Assembly: GCF_015670745.1 (NCBI RefSeq)
Contig: NZ_JADPCH010000018.1
Location: forward strand, 1 to 50,269
Origin: Collinsella aerofaciens
Lineage (GTDB): Bacteria; Actinomycetota; Coriobacteriia; Coriobacteriales; Coriobacteriaceae
Direction: 5' to 3'
DNA length: 50,269 nucleotides
Of the stretch, positions 43,670 through 50,269 are shown in pieces. Under the pieces are notes generated by a model. That model ran no database searches, was not told the DNA's origin, and worked only from the letters and a program-made list of their open reading frames with translations. Within the stretch, counting starts at the first letter, position 1. Every line of letters begins with the position of its first letter. The translations under genes were made by a program, and so were the position numbers.

Positions 43670-44362
43670 ATGGAACAACACCAGCATTATCAGAGCCTGC
43701 AAGATCAGGCATACAACGCATTGCGCTCCAAGATCATCTATGCCGAGCTTAGGCCCGGCACACGCCTTTCGGCGATTGGTCTGGAAAAGGAGACGGGAAT
43801 CGGGCGCACGCCCATTCGCGAGTCTTTTGTGCGCTTGCGTGAGCAGGAACTGGTGGAAACGCGTCCCAAAAGCGGCACCTATGTCTCAAAAATCAGCATG
43901 GAGCGCGCCGAGAACGCTTGTTTCTTGCGCGAGAAACTCGAGAGAAGCGTGCTCATTAAATGCTGCTCTGCTGCCACGCCCGAGCAAAAGCATCGGCTTG
44001 AGCAGATTCTTGCCGAGTCCGAGTCGCTCGACCATAGCGAAACGCGTCGTTTCTTTGACCTGGACAACCTGTTCCATGAGACGTGTTTCGTGATTGCCGG
44101 CCGCCATATGCTGTGGGATTGGATGAATAGCATCAATACGCATTTTGAGCGGTATAACTGGCTGCGTATGGTGTCGCAGGATCTGGATTGGGAGCCGATT
44201 CGTCGGCAGCATCGCCGAATTCTCGAGGCTATTAAGAGGGGCGATACCGATGCGGCGAGCTATCTGGCCGAGACACACTTGCATCTGATGCCCGAGGAGC
44301 AGGGCCCGGTTATTGCCTTGCATCCCGATTATTTTGAGCTGTCCAAAGACTCGGCCATCTAA
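43670..44362 (+). CDS. GntR-family (FCD) transcriptional regulator
   Basis: This 230-residue regulator has a winged-helix domain (LQDQAYNALRSKIIYAELRPGTRLS...GIGRTPIRESFVRLREQELVETRPKSGTYVSKI) and an FCD domain with FFDLDNLFHETCFVIAG and RRQHRRILEAIKRGD. The ATG at 43670 has GAGGG 6 nt upstream; a longer frame to 43628 has no better site. It is flanked on both sides by copies of the same palindromic repeat, and no gene is adjacent that it obviously controls. The nearest genes, eda and kdgK, are candidates. Confidence 0.85.
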   Translation: MEQHQHYQSLQDQAYNALRSKIIYAELRPGTRLSAIGLEKETGIGRTPIRESFVRLREQELVETRPKSGTYVSKISMERAENACFLREKLERSVLIKCCSAATPEQKHRLEQILAESESLDHSETRRFFDLDNLFHETCFVIAGRHMLWDWMNSINTHFERYNWLRMVSQDLDWEPIRRQHRRILEAIKRGDTDAASYLAETHLHLMPEEQGPVIALHPDYFELSKDSAI

Positions 44363-44376
44363 TCAATCCCCATATA

Positions 44377-44443
44377 AGTTGCGGTGAAATAGGGACTGTT
44401 TTGCGGCCTAGGTGGCGCAAACAGTCCCTATTTCACCGCAACT
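44377..44443. repeat. Palindromic repeat, copy 4 (GTTGCGGTG family)
   Basis: Arms of about 28 bp (44377-44405 and 44416-44443) are almost perfectly inverted, starting AGTTGCGGTGAAATAGGGAC. It begins 15 nt after the GntR stop. Its inner stem is GGGACTG/CAGTCCC. Confidence 0.9.
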
Positions 44444-44470
44444 GCGTTGGGGCACATCGGGGCACGAAAA

Positions 44471-44537
44471 AGCTGCGGCGCCGCTTGGAGGAAAAGACCG
44501 GAAGCAAGGGTCCATTCCTCCAGACGGCACCGCAGCT
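44471..44537. repeat. Imperfect palindrome in the GntR-eda gap
   Basis: AGCTGCGG (44471-44478) pairs with CCGCAGCT (44530-44537), with GGAGGAA and TTCCTCC inside. Confidence 0.55.
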
Positions 44538-44599
44538 GTTTTGGTGGCTCGGCTTTTGTCGAAGTGGCTTAGTTGAGCGCGACGGCCAGCCGAGTAGGC

Positions 44600-44700
44600 A
44601 AAGCGGCTTGGAGGCGTGTCGCTTCCGTCACGTTCTATCAGCATACAAGACGGTTTTGGTTCTTGTTCGTGACGGAAACGGCGCGCTTCCGAGCCGCTTT
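44600..44700. repeat. Long imperfect palindrome in the GntR-eda gap
   Basis: The arms 44600-44632 and 44668-44700 are inverted copies with about 28 of 33 positions matching: AAAGCGGC at the outside and TTCCGTCACG/CGTGACGGAA at the inside. No gene is seen. Confidence 0.6.
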
Positions 44701-44704
44701 AAAA

Positions 44705-44739
44705 GAAAGGGGGCGAGGTTTAGGGCACGCCCCCCTTTC
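44705..44739 (-). terminator. Terminator of the kdgK/eda side
   Basis: GAAAGGGGGCG pairs with CGCCCCCCTTTC (one extra C); a T run follows on the minus strand. It lies 18 nt after the eda stop. Confidence 0.85.
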
Positions 44740-44756
44740 ACGATAGAGAGCTAAAC

Positions 44757-45398
44757 CTAGCCGCGGACCTTCTCGACGACGTCCATGGCCTCGTGGGCGA
44801 TCTGCTCGACCTTGGAGAAGTCGCCGTCGGCAAACAGGGCCGGCTTGACCATCCAGGTGCCACCGCAGGCGATGATGGCGGAGGAGCTCAGGTACTCCTC
44901 GACGTTGGCGGTGCTCACGCCGCCGGTAGGCATAAAGCGGTGACCGACAAACGGAGCGGCGAGGGCCTTGATGGTGTTCAGGCCGCCATACTGGGACGCA
45001 GGGAAGAACTTGGTGACCTTGAGGCCCAGGTTCTCGGCTGCGGTAACCTCGGAGGGGGTCACGGTGCCGGGAAGGACGGGCAGGTCGATGTCGATGCAGT
45101 GCTTCACGACGTTCTCGTTGTAACCCGGGGAGACGATGAACTTGGCACCGGCGGCGCGGGCCTGCTCAACCTGCTCGACGGTCAGGACAGTGCCGGCGCC
45201 AACGCACATCTCGGGCTCGGCCTCGGCCATAGCGGCGATGCACTCGGCGGCGCAGGCGGTGCGGAAGGTGACCTCGGCGGACTTCATGCCAGCTGCCATA
45301 AGGGCGTGGGCGAGCGGAGCGGCGTCCTCGACCTTGTCGAGCACAACGACCGGCACGATGCCCAGGGACTCAAGCGTGGTGTAGAACTGATCGAACAT
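44757..45398 (-). CDS. eda: KDPG aldolase (2-keto-3-deoxy-6-phosphogluconate aldolase)
   Basis: Eda splits KDPG into pyruvate and glyceraldehyde-3-phosphate, the last step for every uronate branch in this window. The 213-residue class I aldolase has E42 in AEVTFRT, the GAGTVLTVEQVEQA loop, the Schiff-base Lys K130 in VTKFFPAS and the MPTGGVSTANVEEYL phosphate site. The ATG at 45398 has GAAAGGAAC upstream. It lies downstream of kdgK on the same strand, separated by 253 nt with several hairpins. Confidence 0.95.
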   Translation of the reverse strand: MFDQFYTTLESLGIVPVVVLDKVEDAAPLAHALMAAGMKSAEVTFRTACAAECIAAMAEAEPEMCVGAGTVLTVEQVEQARAAGAKFIVSPGYNENVVKHCIDIDLPVLPGTVTPSEVTAAENLGLKVTKFFPASQYGGLNTIKALAAPFVGHRFMPTGGVSTANVEEYLSSSAIIACGGTWMVKPALFADGDFSKVEQIAHEAMDVVEKVRG

Positions 45399-45651
45399 GA
45401 TGTTCCTTTCGATGTGTGGCGCGCATGGGCGCGTGATTGCCAAATGTGCTGGTCAGGAGCCGATTTTGGATTGGTTATCGGAGGCACTGCTTGGGGTTCA
45501 AGCAATTCCAAAACCGGCTGCTCGACCAGTCATGTAGGAAATGCCAGGCAAAACCGGAATGGGACTGGTGGTTTTGCCCGGCCGGAGGAATCGGGGAGCG
45601 GGCCGCAGGGGTATGGGATTGGAAAGCTGCGGCCCGCGGAATGGAGACGGA
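45399..45651. other. Non-coding gap kdgK-eda with three hairpins
   Basis: GGCAAAACC pairs with GGTTTTGCC (about 45549-45580). GCGGGCCGCAG pairs with CTGCGGCCCGC (about 45598-45637). A longer imperfect pair CTGGTC...GACCAG spans about 45450-45531. None has a clear T run on the minus strand, so they may be processing or stabilising structures. Confidence 0.5.
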
Positions 45652-46686
45652 CTAGCGTGCGACGCGAGTGCCACCGTCGGCGGCTGATGCCACGGCTGCG
45701 ATCTCGTCTGCGGTCACCAAGTTGGAATCGCCCTTGATGGTGAGCTTGAGGATCGAGGCCGCGATGGCGTAGTTGACGGCAGCCTGCGGGTCAAAGTCGT
45801 TGATGAGGGCATGGACGAGGCCGGCGTTGAAAGCGTCGCCGGCGGCAACGCCCTCGAGCACGTGTACATCGTGAGCAGGGGAGAACCAGTGCTCGCCGCT
45901 CTCGGCGTCAAAGAGCATGCCCATCCAGATGGAGCGCTCGACGCAGGAGATGTTGCGGACGACCGAGGCGACCTTCTTGCAGCCGTACTCGGCGCAGATC
46001 TGACGGGCCATCTCGACGTAGGTGTCACGCTCCTCGATGCCGTGGGCAAGGGAGCCGGAGACGCAAGTCATACCGAGGCCGGCAGGCGCGTCCTCGTCGT
46101 TGGCGATGCAGATGTCGACGAGCGGCAGGAGTTCCTTCATGGTGGCCTGCGATTTCTCGGGCGACCACATCTTGCCGCGATAGTTCACGTCGCACACGGT
46201 GGTGATGCCCTTGGCGCGGCAGACGGTGAGGGCATCCTTGCAGGCGGCAGCCATCTCATCGGAGACGGCGGGGGTCACGCCGGAGAAATAGAAGACATCG
46301 ATGCCCTTGAGGATCTCGTCCCAGTTAAAGACGTCGCGCTTGGCCATGTTGATGGCAGAGTACTTGCGGTCGTAGACGCAACCGTTACCGCGCTGCGAGG
46401 CGCCGACCTCAAACACATAGGAGCCAAGACGGTCGCCCTGACGCACGACGCGCGTGGTGTCGACGCCGTAGGCCTTCAGCGAACGCAGGGCGCACTCGCC
46501 CAGACGGTTGGCCGGGACAACGGAGACGTAAGCGGCCTTGTCGCCCTGGTAGGCCAGGGAAAGCGCAGTGTTGGCCTCGGCGCCGCCGTAGCGGACGTCA
46601 AACTCGGTTGCCTGCTCAATACGCAGGTGGTCTTTGGGTGAGAGTCTCATCATGATCTCGCCGAAGGTAAGAACCGTTTTACCCAT
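45652..46686 (-). CDS. kdgK: 2-Keto-3-deoxygluconate kinase
   Basis: KdgK phosphorylates KDG to KDPG. The 344-residue PfkB-family kinase begins VLTFGEIMMRLSPKD and has RYGGAEANTALSLAYQG near 32-48, the substrate-side FYFSGVTPAVSDE near 135 and the catalytic GVAAGDAFNAGLVHAL near 288. AAAGGAG precedes the ATG at 46686, with a rather long 10-nt spacing. It is divergent from a LacI-type regulator whose probable operator lies in the shared region. It joins the uxa and dhu branches to eda. Confidence 0.93.
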   Translation of the reverse strand: MGKTVLTFGEIMMRLSPKDHLRIEQATEFDVRYGGAEANTALSLAYQGDKAAYVSVVPANRLGECALRSLKAYGVDTTRVVRQGDRLGSYVFEVGASQRGNGCVYDRKYSAINMAKRDVFNWDEILKGIDVFYFSGVTPAVSDEMAAACKDALTVCRAKGITTVCDVNYRGKMWSPEKSQATMKELLPLVDICIANDEDAPAGLGMTCVSGSLAHGIEERDTYVEMARQICAEYGCKKVASVVRNISCVERSIWMGMLFDAESGEHWFSPAHDVHVLEGVAAGDAFNAGLVHALINDFDPQAAVNYAIAASILKLTIKGDSNLVTADEIAAVASAADGGTRVAR

Positions 46687-46728
46687 GGTCGCGCAGCTCC
46701 TTTTACTCGTGCGTACACCTTTGATATG

Positions 46729-46786
46729 GCGTTGGCACGCAGGTGCCAAGACGGTAGGGTGCGTCTTTGCACCTGCGTGCCAACGC
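46729..46786. repeat. Perfect 18-bp inverted repeat in the kdgK leader
   Basis: GCGTTGGCACGCAGGTGC (46729-46746) and GCACCTGCGTGCCAACGC (46769-46786) are perfect inverted copies around 22 bp. It lies 42 bp upstream of the kdgK start and could fold in its 5' leader. Confidence 0.75.
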
Positions 46787-46790
46787 TCGC

Positions 46791-46836
46791 CGAAATCGGT
46801 TTACGAAATCGGTTTCGTTTCGAGTTGTAGTATACT
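46791..46836. promoter_or_regulatory. LacI-type operator and promoter before the LacI regulator
   Basis: CGAAATCGGTTT occurs twice (46791-46802 and 46804-46815). The second lies in the palindrome ACGAAA-TCGG-TTTCGT (46803-46818). TATACT (46831-46836) is a good -10 for the plus-strand regulator gene. Confidence 0.6.
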
Positions 46837-46920
46837 CACCTACAGCGTTTTGCAACCGAGATTTTTAAAAAAATGCCTAAAATGGCTCAGATCGCCGACA
46901 ATTGGGAAACGGGGTGCGTT

Positions 46921-47943
46921 ATGGCGCAGATGAGAATCAAGGACATTGCCGCCGAGGCGGGCGTGAGTCCGGCCACGGTCTCGCGCTACCTCAACAACCG
47001 CCCCGGGCAAATGACCGAGGAGACCCGTGCTCGCATCGCGGCAGTTATCGAGCGCACCGGCTATCGCCCACGTGCCGCCGCGCGCAATCTGCGCAGCTCG
47101 CGTACGAACCTCATCGGTGTGATTCTGGCTGACATCGCCAACCCGTTCTCGAGCGCCATGCTCGAGGGCCTTTCCGCCAGCGCCGCGGCGCGCGGCTGCT
47201 CGCTCATGACGGCCATTAGCGGCAACGACCCCGCTAAGGAAGCGGAGTCGCTCACCAGACTTATCGATGCCGGCGTGGACGGCCTGGTCGTCAACACCTG
47301 CGGAGGCAATGACGAGGCGATCGCCGCGGCAGCGGGACGTCTGCCCGTCGTGCTGCTCGACCGCGACGTTGCCGACGGCGGTGTTGACCTGGTGACATCT
47401 AACAACCGTGAGCTGGTCGCCGGCTTGGTAGATGCCTTGGCAGCTGCGGGCAGCGAGCGTCTGTGCCTGCTCACCGAGGCAAGTGACGATAGCCCCGTGC
47501 GTCGAGAGCGCGCCGAGGCCTTTGCCGACGAGCTTTCGCGCCGCGGCCTTGCGGGCGAGGTCGTCACCCTGGCCGACGGTGGCGCCACGGGCGTCGGTCG
47601 CTTGGACGAGACCATCCGCGGCTATGCAGGCAAAAAGCTCGGCCTCATTGCCGTCAACGGCCTGGTTTTCCTGCGTCTGACCGAGGCACTGGCGCAGCTT
47701 GGTCCCTCGCTGCCGGCGGGTCTCAAGATCGCAACGTTTGACGACTATCCCTGGAATCACGTGCTCTTTGGCGGCGTGACCACGGCCGCGCAAGACACCC
47801 TTACCATCGCCGAGCGCGTGGTCGAGCGCCTGTCCGAGCGCATCGACGTTGTTACCACTACTGTGGGCGAGGCCGCAAAGCTGACGCCCAAACGCATCGA
47901 GATCCCCGGCCACATCGAACACCGCGCATCGACCTCGCGCTAA
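46921..47943 (+). CDS. LacI-family regulator, probable KdgR-like repressor of kdgK-eda
   Basis: This 340-residue LacI-type protein has the DNA-binding domain MRIKDIAAEAGVSPATVSRYLNNRPGQMTEETRARI, the hinge (RAAARNLRSSRTNLIGVILADIANPFSSAML) and a sugar-binding domain (LKIATFDDYPWNHVLFGGVTTAAQ). The ATG at 46921 has ACGGGG upstream; a longer frame to 46873 lacks support. The layout resembles the LacI-type KdgR next to kdgK and eda in Gram-positive bacteria. Operator sequences differ from those of the pectin regulon, so it is a separate circuit, most simply responsive to KDG or KDPG. Confidence 0.85.
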   Translation: MAQMRIKDIAAEAGVSPATVSRYLNNRPGQMTEETRARIAAVIERTGYRPRAAARNLRSSRTNLIGVILADIANPFSSAMLEGLSASAAARGCSLMTAISGNDPAKEAESLTRLIDAGVDGLVVNTCGGNDEAIAAAAGRLPVVLLDRDVADGGVDLVTSNNRELVAGLVDALAAAGSERLCLLTEASDDSPVRRERAEAFADELSRRGLAGEVVTLADGGATGVGRLDETIRGYAGKKLGLIAVNGLVFLRLTEALAQLGPSLPAGLKIATFDDYPWNHVLFGGVTTAAQDTLTIAERVVERLSERIDVVTTTVGEAAKLTPKRIEIPGHIEHRASTSR

Positions 47944-48077
47944 CCGCTCGTTCGCAACGGCCTGTTCGCGCACGTTTTTTGAGCGCTTGATACGCTTTAA
48001 CCCTGCGGAAACATTTTTCTGCGATAGTATCTGCGATATAGACCAGTCGAAACCCGCCCGAAAGAAAGGGGAGCGAC

Positions 48078-49415
48078 ATGAACCAGCAGAACATCGATTA
48101 CGTACTCCGTTCCGTAGAGCAGCGTGACATCCGCTTTGTGCGTCTGTGGTTTGTCGACATTCTCGGCCGCCTCAAGAACTTTGCCATTAGCCCCGAGGAC
48201 CTCGAAGTCGCTTTTGAGGAGGGTATTGGCTTTGACGGCTCGGCCATCGAGGGCTTTGCCACGCCCGAGGAAGCCGACATGCTCGCATTCCCCGATGCTT
48301 CGACCTTCCAGATTCTGCCGTGGCGCCCGAGCCACAACGGCGTCGCCCGCGTGTTCTGCGACGTGTGCACCCCCGACCGCAAGCCCTTCGCCGGCGATCC
48401 GCGCGATGCGTTGCGCCGCATGTTCCGCAAGGCCGAGAAGGCTGGCTACCTGCTCAACGTGGGCGCCGAGCTGGAGTATTGCTACTTCCCCGACGAGCAC
48501 ACGCCCGAGCCGCTCGACAACGTGGGCTACTTCGATCTTTCGGTGAGCGATGCCGCCCGCGACCTGCGCCGCAACACGGTTCTCACGCTCGAGAAGATGT
48601 CCGTGCCCGTGGAGTACACCTTCCACGCTGCCGGCCGCTCGCAGCACGGCATGAGCCTGCGCCACGCCGAGGCCCTGAGCATGTCCGACGCCATCACCAC
48701 GGCCAAACTAATCATTAAGCAGCAGGCCTACGAGAGCGGTTGCCACGCCTCCTTTATGCCCAAGCCGTTGGCGGGCGAGGACGGCAGCGCTATGTTCCTG
48801 TGCCAGTCGCTATTCGACCACGACGGCAACAACGTCTTTTGGGGCGAGGACGACGAGAAGTACCACCTCTCCGATATCGCCAAGCACTACATGGCCGGCA
48901 TCCTGGCGCATGCCCGCGAGATTAGCGCCATCACCAACCCCACGGTCAACTCGTACAAGCGCATCACCACGGGCGGCGACTCCGTGCCGCAGTACGCCAC
49001 GTGGGGCCTGCGCAACCGCGCGAGCATGGTCCGCATCCCGGTCTACAAGCCCGGCAAGCAGCTGTCCACGCGCATCGAGCTGCGCAGTCCCGATCCCATG
49101 GCCAATCCGTACCTGGTCAACGCCGTCACGCTGGCGGCTGGTCTGGACGGCATCGAGCGCAAGCTGGAGCTCCCGCCCGAGGCAACGGCCGAGACGCTCA
49201 AGCTCACCGACCGCCAGATGGTCGAGGCCGGCTACACGCCGCTGCCGCGTTCGCTCAAAGAGGCGCTCGACGTGTTTGAGGACTCGCAGTTTATGAAGGA
49301 TGCCCTCGGCGAGCATATCCACAGCTTCTTCCTCAAAAAGAAGCGCGACGAGTGGCATAAGTTTGAGTCTACGATCACCGAGTGGGAGATCAAGCACTAC
49401 CTGGCGAACTCCTAA
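48078..49415 (+). CDS. Glutamine-synthetase-like protein with substituted metal ligands
   Basis: This 445-residue protein aligns along its length with type I glutamine synthetase (GSI-alpha): VRLWFVDILGRLKNFAI, FDGSAIEGF, GDPRDALRRM, NPTVNSYKRIT and RIELRSPDPMANPYL are conserved. Against B. subtilis GlnA, the metal Glu residues of GPEPEF are kept (E131, E133), as is the Glu of RVEVRS (E334). The two Glu of HHEVAPGQHE are A184 and G191, and the His of NGSGMHCN is F240 in DGSAMFLC. Three of the six Mg/Mn ligands are therefore lost, and the GYEAP loop reads GGDSVPQ. It may be a regulatory pseudo-enzyme or use another chemistry. AAGAAAGGGGAG precedes the ATG. An OmpR-type regulator gene follows. 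Confidence 0.85.
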   Translation: MNQQNIDYVLRSVEQRDIRFVRLWFVDILGRLKNFAISPEDLEVAFEEGIGFDGSAIEGFATPEEADMLAFPDASTFQILPWRPSHNGVARVFCDVCTPDRKPFAGDPRDALRRMFRKAEKAGYLLNVGAELEYCYFPDEHTPEPLDNVGYFDLSVSDAARDLRRNTVLTLEKMSVPVEYTFHAAGRSQHGMSLRHAEALSMSDAITTAKLIIKQQAYESGCHASFMPKPLAGEDGSAMFLCQSLFDHDGNNVFWGEDDEKYHLSDIAKHYMAGILAHAREISAITNPTVNSYKRITTGGDSVPQYATWGLRNRASMVRIPVYKPGKQLSTRIELRSPDPMANPYLVNAVTLAAGLDGIERKLELPPEATAETLKLTDRQMVEAGYTPLPRSLKEALDVFEDSQFMKDALGEHIHSFFLKKKRDEWHKFESTITEWEIKHYLANS

Positions 49416-49465
49416 TCGCGCTGACTTGTTCCAGTACGATTGAGCTCATTTCCTTGGAGGCCGAT

Positions 49466-50128
49466 ATGTCCGAAAAGAGTGCCCTGTTCATGGCGCGCAC
49501 GACGCGCTTCCACGAGCTTGCCCGCAGCTTGACGACCACCCTGGGTGTCGAGGTGAGCCTGGCCACCCCCGATTCGCCGACAGCGGCGCACGACTTTGAC
49601 CTGCTGATCCTCGATTCCGATGGCATCCGCAGCGACCGCATCGATCAGATTGCCAAATGGCTCGACGACCGCGGCGGTGTCCCCATGTTGGTGATCGTCG
49701 ACGACGAGGCGCTCGGTACCCTGCGTCTGCCCAATCACGCGCATGCCGACTTTGTATGCCCCACGGCGACGCCCAACGAACTCAAGGCTCGCGCGCAGCG
49801 CCTGATGGGCGAGGAGGAGACCGTCGCCGCCGACGATGTGCTCAACATCGATAACCTCGAGATCAACCTGGCTACCTACCAGGTGACGCTCGATAACGAG
49901 CCCATCGACCTGACGCTGATGGAGTACTCGCTGCTGAGCTTTTTGGCGACGCACCCCAACCGCGCCTACAGCCGCGAGGTGCTGCTGCACCGCGTATGGG
50001 GCTTTGAGTACTGCGGCGGCACGCGCACCGTCGACGTGCACATCCGACGCATCCGCTCCAAGGTGGGCCCGCAGATTGCGGCACATATCACCACCGTCCG
50101 CGGCGTGGGCTATCTGTTTAAGGACTAG
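49466..50128 (+). CDS. Orphan OmpR-family response regulator, GlnR-like
   Basis: This 220-residue protein has an atypical receiver domain (about 1-115) and a winged-helix OmpR/PhoB domain (IDNLEINLATYQVTLDNEPIDLTLMEYSLLSFLATHP...RTVDVHIRRIRSKVG...TVRGVGYLF). An Asp is found at the usual phosphorylation place (D50 in LLILDSDG), but the acidic pair expected near residues 8-9 is absent. This is the pattern of actinobacterial GlnR, which works without a kinase. TTGGAGG precedes the ATG at 49466. It lies 50 nt after the glutamine-synthetase-like gene and is probably co-transcribed. A nitrogen-related role is inferred. Confidence 0.85.
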   Translation: MSEKSALFMARTTRFHELARSLTTTLGVEVSLATPDSPTAAHDFDLLILDSDGIRSDRIDQIAKWLDDRGGVPMLVIVDDEALGTLRLPNHAHADFVCPTATPNELKARAQRLMGEEETVAADDVLNIDNLEINLATYQVTLDNEPIDLTLMEYSLLSFLATHPNRAYSREVLLHRVWGFEYCGGTRTVDVHIRRIRSKVGPQIAAHITTVRGVGYLFKD

Positions 50129-50150
50129 CTTTCCACCACAAAGGGGACAG

Positions 50151-50269
50151 TGAACTGCCTCCCATTTCTTGGACATCGGGAAATGGGAGGTTTGGAGTGG
50201 GTATGATGAATTGGACACCTAGTTAAGAGCGAAAGGTGTTCAAGATGGCCCAAAGAAGAAAGCGATACG
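50151..50269 (+). mobile_element. Left end of an IS3-family insertion sequence (partial)
   Basis: TGAACTGCCTCCCATTTC followed by TTGGACA resembles IS3/IS150-group left ends and matches most positions of the right-end repeat at 95-117. A hairpin CCTCCCATTTC/GAAATGGGAGG (about 50158-50190) lies at the edge. The element runs off the window. It could also serve as the end signal for the regulator gene 23 nt upstream. Confidence 0.75.
50245..50269 (+). CDS. IS3-family transposase OrfA, N-terminal fragment
   Basis: ATG at 50245 gives MAQRRKRY, a typical basic OrfA start, with GCGAAAGGTG upstream as a possible ribosome site. Only 8 codons are in the window. Confidence 0.6.

Noticed and set aside
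33505-44443. The GTTGCGGTG palindromes as tRNA or ordinary terminators only
   Set aside because: They do not fold as tRNA, and only copy 1 has a proper T run, so termination alone does not explain the family.

Overview
The window looks like one contig from a Collinsella-type gut actinobacterium (class Coriobacteriia). Grounds: high GC, a Gram-positive/actinobacterial gene set, EbgA/EbgC, the Feo system with its small Cys-rich partner, and a full intracellular pectin/uronate pathway. This is inference from gene content; no 16S gene is present. Both edges lie in IS3-family elements: the transposase C-terminus and right end at 1-117, and the left end plus transposase start at 50151-50269. The interior holds core genes (aspS, serB), so the edges are most simply assembly breaks at a repeated IS.

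Layout. 339-2585 (-): larB-larC-TetR operon for nickel-pincer cofactor synthesis. 2700-5379: serB and aspS. 5499-11977: LacI regulator divergent from ebgA-ebgC (beta-galactosidase), then an APC permease. 12399-12647: a lone HPr with Asp at position 46. 12836-16166: feoA-feoA-feoB and the FeoB-associated Cys-rich peptide. 16311-33488: the pectin island, with a LacI regulator, uxaC-uxaB-uxaA, a GPH transporter, GH28, two esterases and a pectin methylesterase/alpha-beta hydrolase fusion, GH105, a TIM-barrel isomerase and a GltD-like flavoprotein. 33690-41778: OYE-type oxidoreductase, dhuI, dhuD/kduD, a FadR-type regulator divergent from gntP and an IlvD/Edd dehydratase. 42028-44362: AAA ATPase and a GntR regulator. 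44757-47943: eda and kdgK with a divergent LacI regulator. 48078-50128: a glutamine-synthetase-like protein missing metal ligands and an orphan OmpR-type regulator.

How it works together. Oligogalacturonides would enter through the GPH transporter. No signal peptide was seen on GH28, CE8, GH105 or the esterases, so de-esterification and hydrolysis should occur in the cytosol. Saturated galacturonate goes UxaC-UxaB-UxaA to KDG. Unsaturated uronate from GH105 goes through DhuI and DhuD to KDG. KdgK and Eda then give pyruvate and glyceraldehyde-3-phosphate. A shared LacI-type operator (AGGTGAACGTTCACCT and variants) precedes uxaC, the transporter, GH105 and dhuD, usually as pairs 38-41 bp apart around a promoter.

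Intergenic DNA is rich in palindromic repeats. One family has four copies with conserved outer arms (GTTGCGGTGRAATA) and an inner stem that changes in a compensatory way. Several other inverted-repeat units of about 100-250 bp look MITE-like. I saw no tRNA, rRNA or CRISPR array. All functional calls are by reading motifs; no database search was run.
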